NCBI GenBank assembly: GCA_030550275.1
Contig: JAUQPR010000004.1
Coordinates: forward strand, 62,001 to 126,000
Reading direction: 5' to 3'
Source: Bacteroidota bacterium
GTDB taxonomy: Bacteria > Bacteroidota > Ignavibacteria > Kapaibacteriales > HRBIN21
Length of the DNA stretch: 64,000 bases
Below, piece after piece: positions 40,179-49,250 of the stretch (its first letter is position 1; every line of letters starts with the position of its first letter). Below the pieces are notes generated by a model, which was not told the origin of the DNA, searched no databases, and saw only the letters and a list, made by a program, of their open reading frames with translations. A program made the translations under genes and the position numbers.

Positions 40179-41662
40179 ACATCTTGGTGGGTGCGGCGGA
40201 GCTGGCGCCATTTGCCAAAGCAGGCGGACTCGCCGATGTCGTTGCGGCATTGGCACGCCAGTGGGCGGCAATGGGGCACAGGGTGCTGGTGGTGCTGCCC
40301 AAGTACCGCATGATCGACGCTCCTGAGTGGGGATTCCAGCCGATCGAGCCGGCGGTTGCAGTCCCCATGGGGCAGACCGTCGAATACGCCCGCCTGTGGC
40401 TGGGAACGCTACCGCAGAGCGCCGCGCGCGTATGTCTGCTGGATGCGCCGCACTACTTCGACCGCGAGGGCATCTACGGCAACCCGGAGGGCTACCCCGA
40501 TAACGACCGGCGCTACATCTTCCTCTCTCGGGCACTACTGGAGCTTGCCCAAGTGCTGGGATTTTCGCCCGATATCCTCCACGTGCACGACTACCACACC
40601 GCGGTGGCAGCTGAGCTGCTGCGCCGCTTCTACCGGCGAACCCCTCAGTTCTACAAGACCGCTTCCGTGCTCACCGTGCACAACGTGGCTTTCCAGGGCA
40701 TCACCGATCCGGCACGGGTACTGCCCCTGCTGGGCATCCCCTGGGAGGAGTTCTATCCCGGGTCGTTGTGGGAGTACTACGGGGCGGTGAACCTGCTCAA
40801 GGTGGGCATCCTCGCAGCAGACAAGCTCAGCACCGTTAGCCCGAGCTACGCCTGGGAGATTCGCCATACGGCGCTGGGGGAGGGGCTGCAAGGCGTCCTC
40901 TCGGTCCGCGGAGCGGACCTTGTGGGCATTCTCAACGGTGTGGACTACGAGGAGTGGTCGCCAGAACGGGACCGCTACCTGCCGGTGCCGTATTCGGCGG
41001 AGTTCCTGGCGGGGAAGGAGCTCAACAAGCAGCGCCTATTGACCGAATGGGCAGGGCTGCCGGAAGCTGAGGCGCAAGCCCCCGTTCCACTGCTGGGAAT
41101 GGTGACACGGTTGACCGACCAGAAGGGCATTGACCTGCTGCTGCATGCTCTGGAGCCGCTTGTGCAGCATCTGGGAGTGCGGTTCGCTCTGCTGGGCAGC
41201 GGGGCAGGGCACTATGAGAGCTTCTTCCGCTACTTGGCAAGCCGCTACAGCCGGCAGGTGTTCGTGTACATAGGCTACAACGAGCCCCTGGCGCACCGCA
41301 TCATTGCCGCGGCGGATTTCCTGTTGATGCCCTCGCGCTATGAGCCGTGTGGGCTGACGCAGATGTACGCGCTGCGCTACGGCACCATCCCGATTGTGCG
41401 CGCCGTTGGCGGTCTGCGCGATACAGTGCGCGACTACGATCCGATCTCGGGCACGGGCTGGGGATTCTGCTTTGCCGATTACACGCCGGAGGCGCTCTTT
41501 GGAACGGTGCAGTACGCACTGAGCTTCTACGGAGCTGAGCCACACTGGGAGCGGTTACGGCGGAATGCGATGGCGTGCGACTTCTCTATCCGGCGCTCTG
41601 CCGAGCAGTACCTGCAGCTCTTCGAATGGGCGCTGGAGAAGGTGCGGGCGGAGCGGGCGTAG
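40175..41662 (+). CDS. glgA: Glycogen synthase (ADP-glucose type)
   Basis: 495 residues from GTG 40175 (MNILVGAAELAPFAKAGGLADV), with the donor-binding KxGGLAD at Lys15. The GT5 core continues with DILHVHDYHTAVAAELL, SVLTVHNVAFQGI, LSTVSPSYAWEI, GILNGVDYEEWSP, VTRLTDQKGIDLLLHALEP and the C-terminal MPSRYEPCGLTQMYALRYGTIPIVRAVGGLRDTV (E-x7-E-like). It extends alpha-1,4-glucan. glgB and glgC are not in the window. The start is preferred over an upstream in-frame ATG at 40151 because GTG-NILVGAAE matches the family N-terminus and it overlaps the ispE stop. Confidence 0.95.
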   Translation: MNILVGAAELAPFAKAGGLADVVAALARQWAAMGHRVLVVLPKYRMIDAPEWGFQPIEPAVAVPMGQTVEYARLWLGTLPQSAARVCLLDAPHYFDREGIYGNPEGYPDNDRRYIFLSRALLELAQVLGFSPDILHVHDYHTAVAAELLRRFYRRTPQFYKTASVLTVHNVAFQGITDPARVLPLLGIPWEEFYPGSLWEYYGAVNLLKVGILAADKLSTVSPSYAWEIRHTALGEGLQGVLSVRGADLVGILNGVDYEEWSPERDRYLPVPYSAEFLAGKELNKQRLLTEWAGLPEAEAQAPVPLLGMVTRLTDQKGIDLLLHALEPLVQHLGVRFALLGSGAGHYESFFRYLASRYSRQVFVYIGYNEPLAHRIIAAADFLLMPSRYEPCGLTQMYALRYGTIPIVRAVGGLRDTVRDYDPISGTGWGFCFADYTPEALFGTVQYALSFYGAEPHWERLRRNAMACDFSIRRSAEQYLQLFEWALEKVRAERA

Positions 41663-41669
41663 AATGTGC

Positions 41670-41677
41670 TAATTTTG
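41670..41677 (+). promoter_or_regulatory. TAnnTTTG promoter box for secreted-protein gene 41708
   Basis: TAATTTTG followed by CCG, 31 bases ahead of the ATG at 41708 and 8 bases after the glgA stop. It suggests that the secreted protein and glyA are transcribed apart from glgA. Confidence 0.7.
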
Positions 41678-41707
41678 CCGCAGCCCCACAAGCTCTGGAG
41701 AGCAGAG

Positions 41708-42601
41708 ATGCGGTGGTACAGTGCGCTCCTTGGCGTGCTCCTCACGACGGCGGCGTGGGGACAGCAAGGCTTCGAGTTCTTCACCGCGCGGCAAGGTGTT
41801 TCGGCGGTTCTGCAGCAAGCCCAGCGCGATGGCTTCACCGGAGCTAAGCCGCTCTGGGTTGCCTACGTGGGCAGCGTTCCGGGAGTGAACCTGCCGCTCA
41901 CCCCACGCTTCGACCTGGAGCGCGGGCGGGCGAACTACTGGCTCTACGGAGTGCAGGCAGGGGATTCGACGCCGACCTATGCCGTCGTGCGCGTACAACT
42001 TGTCGGCTTCATTGCCCAGCGCGTTCCGCTTCCCACGCTGCCCGGTGGCATACTCCTGCAGCCTCTGCCGCCGAGCTGGATGGATAGCGATTCGCTGGTG
42101 GTACTGCTGCGGCAGAACCTCGCCTACCAGGACTTCCGCCGTCAGTACCCCGATAGCCTTCCCGACCTGGTCACGCTGGGCATGGGGGTGCTGCCGGGGA
42201 TAACCACTCCGATCCCGCTGTGGACGGTGAGCTTCCTCGGTCCCTCCCAGGATTCGGATGCAACCATGGTCTGCACCGCGTACCGCGACCCTGCCGTCGG
42301 CGAGGGGGTGGAATGCCTGCGCGGACCGAGCTCGGTCGAGCCAGAAGCGGATTCCCAGCCTCGCTACGAGCTGCAGTCGGGGATGCTACTTGTGGAGCTA
42401 CCGCCGCAGTGGTGTGTGCGTGGTGCAACTGTGCGCCTGTTGACGCTACTGGGGCAGGAGCTTGCCCGCAACACTACGTTGCAGGGGGAATGTCGGGTTC
42501 GTCTCCGACTGCCCGCTATGGCAGCGGGTGCGTACGTACTGCAGGTGATGGGAGCGGGCGCGCCGCACCAGTGGCACCGCCTTCTCTGGGTGATGCCGTG
42601 A
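41708..42601 (+). CDS. Secreted protein with T9SS-like sorting domain, function unknown
   Basis: 297 residues from the ATG at 41708: [19 protein letters not shown] is a signal peptide. The middle (about 25-215) is beta-rich with no recognised domain; [24 protein letters not shown] has a cysteine pair. The last 75 residues follow the T9SS sorting pattern: a strand [28 protein letters not shown], then [19 protein letters not shown] and a short final strand. Likely exported through Sec and then T9SS to the surface or medium. Upstream in-frame ATG at 41666 would overlap the promoter box and displace the signal peptide. Confidence 0.78.
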   Translation: MRWYSALLGVLLTTAAWGQQGFEFFTARQGVSAVLQQAQRDGFTGAKPLWVAYVGSVPGVNLPLTPRFDLERGRANYWLYGVQAGDSTPTYAVVRVQLVGFIAQRVPLPTLPGGILLQPLPPSWMDSDSLVVLLRQNLAYQDFRRQYPDSLPDLVTLGMGVLPGITTPIPLWTVSFLGPSQDSDATMVCTAYRDPAVGEGVECLRGPSSVEPEADSQPRYELQSGMLLVELPPQWCVRGATVRLLTLLGQELARNTTLQGECRVRLRLPAMAAGAYVLQVMGAGAPHQWHRLLWVMP

Positions 42602-42620
42602 AGTCTGCCGCAGGAGAGCA

Positions 42621-43946
42621 ATGTACGAGCACGTTGCCCGCCAGGATCCGGAGCTGTACCGAGCGCTTGTCGGAGAGCTGCGCCGGCAGCAGTCGAAGTT
42701 GGAGCTGATTGCCAGTGAAAACTTCGCCTCGGTTGCTGTGTTGGAGGCGCTCGGCTCGGTGCTCACCAATAAGTACGCCGAAGGCTATCCCGGGCGTCGC
42801 TACTACGGCGGCTGCGAATGGGTGGATGTTGCCGAGCAACTGGCAATCGAGCGTGCTAAGCGGCTCTTTGGCGCTGCGTACGCGAACGTGCAGCCGCACA
42901 GCGGTTCCAACGCGAACATGGCGGCGTATCTGACCTTCCTCAAGCCGGGCGATGTCCTCATGGGTATGAGCCTGGCGCATGGAGGGCACCTGACCCATGG
43001 AGCGCCGGTGAACTTCTCTGGCAAGCTCTACCGTGTGGTGAGCTACGGGGTTGACCCCAAGACCGGGCGCATCGATTACGACCAGGTGGAGCAACTGGCG
43101 CGGCAGCACCGTCCGCGGCTCATCGTCGTTGGGGCATCGGCGTACTCGCGCGATTACGATTACGCTGCCTTCCGCGCGATTGCTGATGCGGTGGGCGCCT
43201 TCCTCATGGCCGATATTGCGCATCCGGCGGGCTTGATTGCCGCGGGCTTGCTCAACAATCCTCTGCCGTACTGCCACATCGTCACTAGCACGACGCACAA
43301 GACCCTGCGCGGACCTCGCGGCGGGCTCATCTTGGTGGGACAGGAGTATGAGAACCCGTTCGGCATCGTGGCTCCGAAGTCGGGGCGGCTCAAGAGCATC
43401 GGCGAGGTGATCGACAGCGTCGTCATGCCCGGATTGCAGGGGGGACCGCTGGAGCACGTCATCGCCGCCAAGGCAGTGGCGTTTGGCGAGGCGCTGACCG
43501 AGGATTTCCGGCGCTACGCTCGACAGGTCATTCGCAATGCACAGACCCTGGCGCAGGCACTGCTGGAGCGCGGCTACGATATCGTCAGCGGCGGGACAGA
43601 CAATCATCTCATGCTCATTGACCTACGGGCGCGCGGCATCACGGGCAAGCAAGCCGAACAAGCCCTGGATGCTGCCGGCATCACCTGCAACAAAAACGCG
43701 GTGCCCGATGATCCGCAGCCACCGATGGTCACCTCTGGCATCCGCTTGGGAACCGCTGCCGTAACCACACGGGGCATGGGCGAAGAGGAGATGCGCTACA
43801 TCGCCGAGCTGATTGACCGAGTACTCACCAACCTGGGCAACGAGTCCGTCTACGCCGCCGTCCGCGCCGAAGTTGCCGAACTGTGTCGGCGCTTCCCACT
43901 CTACCCTGAGCTGGAGCCAGCGGTGGCACCGCTGGAGGCACCGTAA
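42621..43946 (+). CDS. glyA: Serine hydroxymethyltransferase
   Basis: 441 residues. [63 protein letters not shown] and the PLP lysine Lys227 in [17 protein letters not shown] are all canonical. Catalyses serine plus THF to glycine and methylene-THF, the main one-carbon source. Follows the secreted-protein gene by 19 bases. The last 46 bases overlap the convergent GT39 gene. The short gap upstream has no room for a glycine riboswitch. Confidence 0.97.
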   Translation: MYEHVARQDPELYRALVGELRRQQSKLELIASENFASVAVLEALGSVLTNKYAEGYPGRRYYGGCEWVDVAEQLAIERAKRLFGAAYANVQPHSGSNANMAAYLTFLKPGDVLMGMSLAHGGHLTHGAPVNFSGKLYRVVSYGVDPKTGRIDYDQVEQLARQHRPRLIVVGASAYSRDYDYAAFRAIADAVGAFLMADIAHPAGLIAAGLLNNPLPYCHIVTSTTHKTLRGPRGGLILVGQEYENPFGIVAPKSGRLKSIGEVIDSVVMPGLQGGPLEHVIAAKAVAFGEALTEDFRRYARQVIRNAQTLAQALLERGYDIVSGGTDNHLMLIDLRARGITGKQAEQALDAAGITCNKNAVPDDPQPPMVTSGIRLGTAAVTTRGMGEEEMRYIAELIDRVLTNLGNESVYAAVRAEVAELCRRFPLYPELEPAVAPLEAP

Positions 43947-45208
43947 GCTGCACGGTGCAGCCGGAGGAGCAGCGCTTCAAGTGCGGCAGCAGCAGCGTAG
44001 AGCTGGAGCCATTCCACCTCCAGCTTGTAACGGATGTTGACCACGTGGTTGAGTGCGTACCCCGCTGTAAAGCACAGGAGCGCCAGCAGCAGGAAGGATG
44101 CAAAGTCACGGTGGAGACGCCACAGGCGTACGAATCCCAGCACAGTAAGGGCGTTGAGCAACACCACCGGTAGCAGCCGTACCGCCACAAACTCCACCGA
44201 GAAGTTGCCCCAGTACCGGGGTGGCACCCACCAGTACACGAGGGCGTGGACAAGGGTCCGCTCCAGCCAGAGTTTCCAGTGCTGCCGGATGATGTCGAGC
44301 GCCATCCGGCGCATTTCGGGGAGTGCAGCCGATTCCGGAAGCCGGTAGAGGGAATCCAGGCGGTGGGCGAACTCCTGCGAAAGGGCATAGCGGGGATGGA
44401 CCGCCAACTCGGGGGTCCAGGAGTAAAGGAAGGTCAGATATGCCGAGTAGGTGCGCGTTGGCGTGGGATCGCCGAAGAGCAGTGCGCCTCGGATGCTCCA
44501 GGGCAGTAGCACCAGCGCTGCCACTATCAAGATGAACCCGAGCAGATGCCGACGCCCTCTGGGAAGTACCGCAAGCGAGGCAATCAGTACGGGCACCGCA
44601 ACAGGCTTCTCCAGCACAAATCCTCCCAGCAGAGCGCCCATGAGGAGCACCTTCAGTGCGGGGCGAGCAGCCGTGCGGCTGCGCAATAGGAGAAGTCCCC
44701 ACAGCGCGCCGCAGAACACGAACACCGCGGTGTTCTCGGCAACCGTGGCGTTGTAGACGTACGAGGGGTGCAGGGCGAAGAGGAGCCCCGCAAGCGCTCC
44801 AATGCGGGGAATGCCCAGCTCCGAACCAATGCGGAACAGCAACCACGGCAGCGCTGCGTAGAGCAAATGCTGGAACAGCGCCACTGCCTGCAATCCCTGT
44901 GGGTCGCCAAAGAGCGCCAGGAAGAGGGCAAGCAGGGCGGGGTAGAAGGGACCTTTGATCGTGGTCGGACCGTGTTCGCCGTAGCTGAAGCCCTCACCGG
45001 CGAGGAGGTGGCGGGCGATGTTGTAGTCTTCAGCGGTATGCACGGGCGGGGCAACGACAAGCTGGAAGGTGCACCGCACAAGGGCTGCCACGATGCAGAT
45101 CATCAGCACTGCTCGGCGGAGGCGGGGTTCCTCCTCCATTGCCGTGAGGATGCCCCGGAGGCGTGCGTGAAGGGGTGCGCGGGGGCTCTGGTGTTCGGCG
45201 TTGGTCAT
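43901..45208 (-). CDS. GT39/ArnT-like membrane glycosyltransferase
   Basis: 435 residues from the ATG at 45208. About ten membrane helices. The first extracytoplasmic loop carries [42 protein letters not shown], the acidic D/E-containing loop and GPxYP motif of the PMT/ArnT family (PMT_2). Such enzymes move a sugar from polyprenyl phosphate to lipid A, glycans or protein on the outer face of the inner membrane. A later ATG ([11 protein letters not shown]) directly before the first helix is a possible alternative start. Its tail overlaps glyA by 46 bases. The gap upstream (45209-45340) holds the small-RNA candidate on the other strand. Confidence 0.85.
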   Translation of the reverse strand: MTNAEHQSPRAPLHARLRGILTAMEEEPRLRRAVLMICIVAALVRCTFQLVVAPPVHTAEDYNIARHLLAGEGFSYGEHGPTTIKGPFYPALLALFLALFGDPQGLQAVALFQHLLYAALPWLLFRIGSELGIPRIGALAGLLFALHPSYVYNATVAENTAVFVFCGALWGLLLLRSRTAARPALKVLLMGALLGGFVLEKPVAVPVLIASLAVLPRGRRHLLGFILIVAALVLLPWSIRGALLFGDPTPTRTYSAYLTFLYSWTPELAVHPRYALSQEFAHRLDSLYRLPESAALPEMRRMALDIIRQHWKLWLERTLVHALVYWWVPPRYWGNFSVEFVAVRLLPVVLLNALTVLGFVRLWRLHRDFASFLLLALLCFTAGYALNHVVNIRYKLEVEWLQLYAAAAALEALLLRLHRAAYGASSGATAGSSSG

Positions 45209-45244
45209 CGGCACTGCGATGCTGCGGGATTGGGTGCGGAGTCG

Positions 45245-45252
45245 TATTTTTG
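45245..45252 (+). promoter_or_regulatory. Plus-strand TAnnTTTG box with no protein gene downstream
   Basis: TATTTTTG followed by TACC. Reading rightward, the next features are a terminator-like hairpin at 45301-45342 and then the 3' end of a minus-strand gene. This is the only box in the window that does not point at an annotated gene or tRNA. Confidence 0.6.
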
Positions 45253-45258
45253 TACCGA

Positions 45259-45342
45259 GCTGAGCGTCGCTCTCTCCCCTGAGCGGCGCGCCAGAGGCTC
45301 GAGCCTGGGGGTGCCCCAATGCCGCCGGGCTCTTCTTTTTTT
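45259..45342 (+). ncRNA. Candidate small RNA of about 84 nt
   Basis: The stretch lies between a TAnnTTTG box (45245-45252) and an intrinsic terminator (T run 45336-45342), inside the 132-base gap between two minus-strand genes. It contains three small hairpin elements: GAGCGTCGCTC near 45272-45282, the palindrome AGGCTCGAGCCT at 45295-45306, and the terminator. No convincing ORF with ribosome binding site lies inside. The 5' end is estimated from the box. I do not recognise it as SRP RNA, 6S or another standard RNA. Its 3' end touches the last codon of ypdA, so an antisense effect on ypdA is possible. Confidence 0.4.
45301..45342 (+). terminator. Intrinsic terminator, plus strand
   Basis: Stem GAGCCT (45301-45306) pairs with GGGCTC (45327-45332), with an inner hairpin GGGG-GTG-CCCC (45307-45317), then TTC and seven T (45336-45342). 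It is the longest T run I noticed in this GC-rich window and the only clear intrinsic terminator. Orientation fits plus-strand transcription, where no protein gene ends. Confidence 0.65.
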
Positions 45343-46351
45343 ACGGGGCAGCTGCAGGGCAATACCGGAGTCGGATGTCCTCGATGATGGGCACTGCATG
45401 GGCACGCCCATTTTCGATGAAGACGTTCCAGGTTTCGCAGCCGCAGACGACCGAGCCAGCAACGTAGAGCCCCGGGACGTTGGTCTCGAAGGTGTCCGGA
45501 TCGTAGGCGGGGATGAGGGTGTGCGGGTCCAACCGAATGCCCATTGAGCGGAGCAGTTCGGCATTGGGGCGGTAGCCCGTGTGCGCGATGACGAAGTCCA
45601 CCTCCAGCCAGAATTGGCGCCCGGTTGGAAGCTCCCGAAGGCGGATCCGGCGCGGTTGAATCTCCTCCACGACGGTTTCGAAGAAGGCGTGGATCTCCCC
45701 GCGGCGGATGCGGTTTTCGATATCGGGCTTGAGCCAGTACTTGACCGATTCGCCCAATTGTGCCCTGCGGTGGATGAGGAACACGCGGGCATTGTGCCGG
45801 TAGAGCTCCAACGCGGTTTCGACGGCGGAGTTGCGCCCCCCTATGACGGCAACGCGGGTGTGCACGTAGCCGTACGGCTCGGTGTAGTAGTGCGTCACGT
45901 GCGGAAGCTCCTCGCCAGGGACACCCAAGGGGTTAGGCTGATCGAAGTAGCCCGTTGCGACGATCACCGTGCGGGTGTGGAACTCCTCACCCGTTGCCGT
46001 GTGAACACGGAAGAGCTCGCCGTCGCGGACAACAGCGGTCACCGGAGTATACAGGCGGACCGGGAGCCGGAAGTACTCACACACTCGGCGGTAGTACTGG
46101 AGGGCTTCCTGGCGTGTTGGTCGGGGGTGTGCACTGGGGAAGGGGATGCCGCCCAGCTCCAGGTTCTCTGCCGTCGAGAAGAAGACCATGTTGGTGGGGA
46201 AGCGGCGGATGGAGTCCACCAAAGCGCCCTTCTCCACGATGAGGAAGCGCAAGCCCGCACGCTGAGCTTCGATCCCGCAGGAGAGCCCCGTGGGACCAGC
46301 ACCGATGATGAGCGTATCCAGCACCGCCTGGGAAGCCGCGTTCTGGCTCAT
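45341..46351 (-). CDS. ypdA: YpdA-like FAD/NADPH-dependent bacillithiol disulfide reductase
   Basis: 336 residues from the ATG at 46351. FAD loop TLIIGAGPTGLSCGIEAQ; family segments EKGALVDSIRRFPTNMVFFSTAENLELGGIPFP, IVATGYFDQPNPLGVPGEELPHVTHYY, NADPH loop VAVIGGRNSAVETALELYRH and the C-terminal VPGLYVAGSVVCGCETWNVFIENGRAHA. The pattern follows Bacillus/Staphylococcus YpdA, which reduces bacillithiol disulfide without a CxxC active site; none is seen here either. It follows the secreted BNR-repeat gene by 4 bases in the adk operon. Substrate (bacillithiol or a methylated form known from Chlorobium) is inferred from the family. Confidence 0.87.
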   Translation of the reverse strand: MSQNAASQAVLDTLIIGAGPTGLSCGIEAQRAGLRFLIVEKGALVDSIRRFPTNMVFFSTAENLELGGIPFPSAHPRPTRQEALQYYRRVCEYFRLPVRLYTPVTAVVRDGELFRVHTATGEEFHTRTVIVATGYFDQPNPLGVPGEELPHVTHYYTEPYGYVHTRVAVIGGRNSAVETALELYRHNARVFLIHRRAQLGESVKYWLKPDIENRIRRGEIHAFFETVVEEIQPRRIRLRELPTGRQFWLEVDFVIAHTGYRPNAELLRSMGIRLDPHTLIPAYDPDTFETNVPGLYVAGSVVCGCETWNVFIENGRAHAVPIIEDIRLRYCPAAAP

Positions 46352-46355
46352 GGAA

Positions 46356-49250
46356 TCAGCGCACAATCAGCACGGGAATAGCGACCGTGCGGTTGCGCAG
46401 CAGATACAGCCCGCTCGGCAGCCGAGAGACATCGTAGATGAGCACGCGGAGCTCCCCACGCTGCTCCAAGCCCAAGAGTGCGATCTCCAGCCGCTCGCCC
46501 AGCACGGAGAAGAGCTGCGGAGGCTCCAGAGCCGCTTCGGCAGGAAGCTCCAGGAGAAGCCGTTCCGTTGCCGGCTGTGGGAGGAGACGCCAGCGTGGCG
46601 TGGCTGCAAGCGGTACGGCATCAGGTTCGGCGGTGTCCAGCCGCACATTGTCAATGTACCAGCCGTCGTTGTTGCGCACGAGATTGGAGCGCAGGCGGAA
46701 GCGGATGTAGATGGTGTCGCCGATGAAGGCGCGCAGGTCGCGGTGCTCGCTGAACCAGGAGCTGTTCTCGACGCTATCGCGGAACCCTGCCGAGCGGCGG
46801 ATATCCACCGCTTGGACGATAACCCAACTTTGCCCGAAATCGCGCGAGACTTCGGTCACCGCCGTATCCCCTGGCTCGACCAGCGCAATGTGCTCGTAGC
46901 TCAGGGTTGGTGCAGCAGCGGAGACAACCACCGGTGCAAGCACAACCCAGGTGTTCGAGCGGTTGGGGTAGAAGCCGTCGGGGGAGTCGGTGAGCGAGTT
47001 CGGCGGTGACGCCGCCGCACGGGAGGTCAATCCCCAGGTGCCGTTGGTGTAGAAGGCAGGCGTGGAGGCGGAGTCGTCGAACGTTGCCAGGAGCTGCTGG
47101 AGTGGTGCGCCCGCGTAGGCAAGCACGGTGTCGGAGGACTGGCTCAGCGCACGGCGGTTACCACGTTCGGAGAGAGCGCGCAGGTAGAGCTGATAGAAGC
47201 GCCCAATGGGAACTCGGAGCAGGAGCTGTGCCGGGGTTCCCGCCTGGAGCGCAGGGATGCGGAGGCTGTCCAGCAGAGCCCCATTGTCGGCGTTGTACAC
47301 GTACACGGCAGCCAGGTCGTACAGCGGAGTGCTATCCACGTGGAATGCCGGTGTTTGCCACGAGAGCAGGATCCCCTGCTCGTGCGGTCGGGCAACGAGC
47401 GCGCTCGGTGGCAGCGGTTCCAGTGCTCCGCCGACGATGCCGGAGATGCGCGCGGGCTCGCTCTCCATCCCCTCCGGCGTCACAGCAACGAGCTCATAGG
47501 TGAAGGTGGCGCCATCGGGGAGTCCGGATTCGGTGAACTCCTGAGTGCCCTTCGGAACCGTTGCCCGAAGCTGCCCATCGCGGAAGATGCGGATGGAGAA
47601 CTCCTCCAGTGGCTCGCCCAGAAGGTTGAGCTCCGGATCCCGCCAGCGCAGCCGGACGGTTCCGCTCGGCAGCGGAGGTGTGCTCTCCACCGTCAGCGCT
47701 TGCGGAGGCTGCGGAGCAGTGCTGACAAGAGCAACGTAGACATCCAGGGTTGAGTACGAACCGCGTGGAGCATTGGGCATCCAGAAGCATGGGTAGATGC
47801 GCCCGCCGTAGGCAGTGATGCCGGTGTAGTCGCCCCAGTAGTAGTTGCCCGGTCCTTGGTAGGAGACGTCCTCCGGACCGTCAATGTAGAAGGTCCAGGG
47901 CGTCAGCCGGATGTGGCGCCAGGTTTGGGCATCGCGCGAGATGGCAAGGTAGGCATCCACGCCCCGGTTGTCGGGATCGTGCTGTGAGCTGTAGTAGAGC
48001 ACGGCGATGATGCCCGTGACGGGGTCCACCGCAATGGCGGGGAAGAAGAGGTCGTTGTGCAGCGTGTTGTTGTCAATGCGCTGCGAGGGAGCCCAGGTGA
48101 GCCCGCCGTTGGTGGAGTAGGTGAAAAAGATGCCACTCCTGCCCTGGACATCTTTGCCGGATTGCACCAAGTAGATCCAGCCTCGGCGTGGCGTGTTCGA
48201 GTGGTCCACTGCAATGGCGGGGTAGGAGCTGACGCGGATGTTCTGCTTATCGGCGAGCACCTGGCGTCCGCTGGTGGAGTTGTAAGTGCCGGTTGTGCCA
48301 ACGGTTTGGGCGATCACGGGCGCGGGGCGCCAGGTTTGTCCACCGTTGAGGGAGATTTGCAGCATCGCGCTGGTCATCCCCGCAAGCTCCTGACGCCAGG
48401 CGACGTAGACCTCGCCGTTGGGACCAACGGTGACCATGGGGGCTTGCACGTCACCACCGCCGCTGGAGAGCAGCGTTGGAACGCTCCAACTGTTGCCGCC
48501 GTCGGTGGAGCGGGCAATGTAGATGCCGGGAACGCCACCGAAGCGGCGCCAGACAACGTAGATGGTCCCTCGGTAGGGCGAGCTCGAGACCGTGTCAACG
48601 GCGATGAGGCATTTGTCATCGAAGGGCACGTTCTGCCCGGCGTTGTAGGTGACCGGGCTGAGTTCGCTCCAGGTTGCGCCGCCATCGGTTGAGATTGCCA
48701 GGAAGACGCCGTTTGTGCCGCCGAGCTGGCTGCCGCTGACTTGCGCCATGATGTGCCCGTAGTATGCGTTGCCGGCGTTATCGAACGCCAGACCTGGATC
48801 GGCGATTGCCGCGCCGCCGGCGGTGGGGATGAGCTCATTGCGCGGAGTGAGAGCAGCGCTCCAGGTGCGTCCGCCGTCGGTGGAGCGGTAGGAGACCATG
48901 CGGTAGTTGCCCCCGTAGTTGTAGCGCGAATCGTTGGCGCCCGCCAGCAGGAGCTGCGGATTGCGGTGGTGCAGCGTAATCCAGGTCTCGCTCTGGTCCA
49001 TGCTGTAGGGCGCGATGTTCACCAGCGGGATGCCTGTCGGGCTGTACAGGAGGCGGGCAGCGTCGGAGGGTTTGCTCAGCTCCTCTGGGCGGTAATCGGC
49101 AGGGTTGACCCAGCGGATGCGCCCCCATGCTGGCGGCTGCTTCTCAAATCCGGCTTGCAGAAAGAGCGGGAGCTGGCGAGCATCGTACTGCGCCAGCGCA
49201 CTCCAGACCAGCCCACAGCTACTCAGAAGCCCGATGAAGCGACGCAGCAT
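46356..49250 (-). CDS. Secreted BNR/sialidase-like repeat protein with T9SS-like sorting domain
   Basis: 964 residues from the ATG at 49250; signal peptide MLRRFIGLLSSCGLVWSALAQ. Residues about 80-510 form a six-bladed propeller-like region with Asp-box repeats: STDGGRTWS, STDGGATWS, STDGGNSWS, SLNGGQTWR and STNGGLTWA. Two fibronectin III-like modules follow (about 510-690), then a beta-sandwich (about 700-870; SYEHIALVEPGDTAVTEVSRDFGQSW). The end LLPQPATERLLLELPAEAAL...LPSGLYLLRN...VLIVR is T9SS-like. No sialidase RIP arginine or catalytic residues are evident, so binding or an unknown hydrolase role is likelier than sialidase. Its 5' end overlaps adk by 32 bases. Confidence 0.85.
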   Translation of the reverse strand: MLRRFIGLLSSCGLVWSALAQYDARQLPLFLQAGFEKQPPAWGRIRWVNPADYRPEELSKPSDAARLLYSPTGIPLVNIAPYSMDQSETWITLHHRNPQLLLAGANDSRYNYGGNYRMVSYRSTDGGRTWSAALTPRNELIPTAGGAAIADPGLAFDNAGNAYYGHIMAQVSGSQLGGTNGVFLAISTDGGATWSELSPVTYNAGQNVPFDDKCLIAVDTVSSSPYRGTIYVVWRRFGGVPGIYIARSTDGGNSWSVPTLLSSGGGDVQAPMVTVGPNGEVYVAWRQELAGMTSAMLQISLNGGQTWRPAPVIAQTVGTTGTYNSTSGRQVLADKQNIRVSSYPAIAVDHSNTPRRGWIYLVQSGKDVQGRSGIFFTYSTNGGLTWAPSQRIDNNTLHNDLFFPAIAVDPVTGIIAVLYYSSQHDPDNRGVDAYLAISRDAQTWRHIRLTPWTFYIDGPEDVSYQGPGNYYWGDYTGITAYGGRIYPCFWMPNAPRGSYSTLDVYVALVSTAPQPPQALTVESTPPLPSGTVRLRWRDPELNLLGEPLEEFSIRIFRDGQLRATVPKGTQEFTESGLPDGATFTYELVAVTPEGMESEPARISGIVGGALEPLPPSALVARPHEQGILLSWQTPAFHVDSTPLYDLAAVYVYNADNGALLDSLRIPALQAGTPAQLLLRVPIGRFYQLYLRALSERGNRRALSQSSDTVLAYAGAPLQQLLATFDDSASTPAFYTNGTWGLTSRAAASPPNSLTDSPDGFYPNRSNTWVVLAPVVVSAAAPTLSYEHIALVEPGDTAVTEVSRDFGQSWVIVQAVDIRRSAGFRDSVENSSWFSEHRDLRAFIGDTIYIRFRLRSNLVRNNDGWYIDNVRLDTAEPDAVPLAATPRWRLLPQPATERLLLELPAEAALEPPQLFSVLGERLEIALLGLEQRGELRVLIYDVSRLPSGLYLLRNRTVAIPVLIVR

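Noticed and set aside
42602-42620. Glycine riboswitch before glyA
   Set aside because: Only 19 bases separate glyA from the preceding gene, too short for the aptamer.
45259-45342. Candidate RNA as SRP RNA, 6S RNA or tmRNA
   Set aside because: It lacks the SRP GGAA-capped helix, the long 6S central bubble and any tRNA-like ends.
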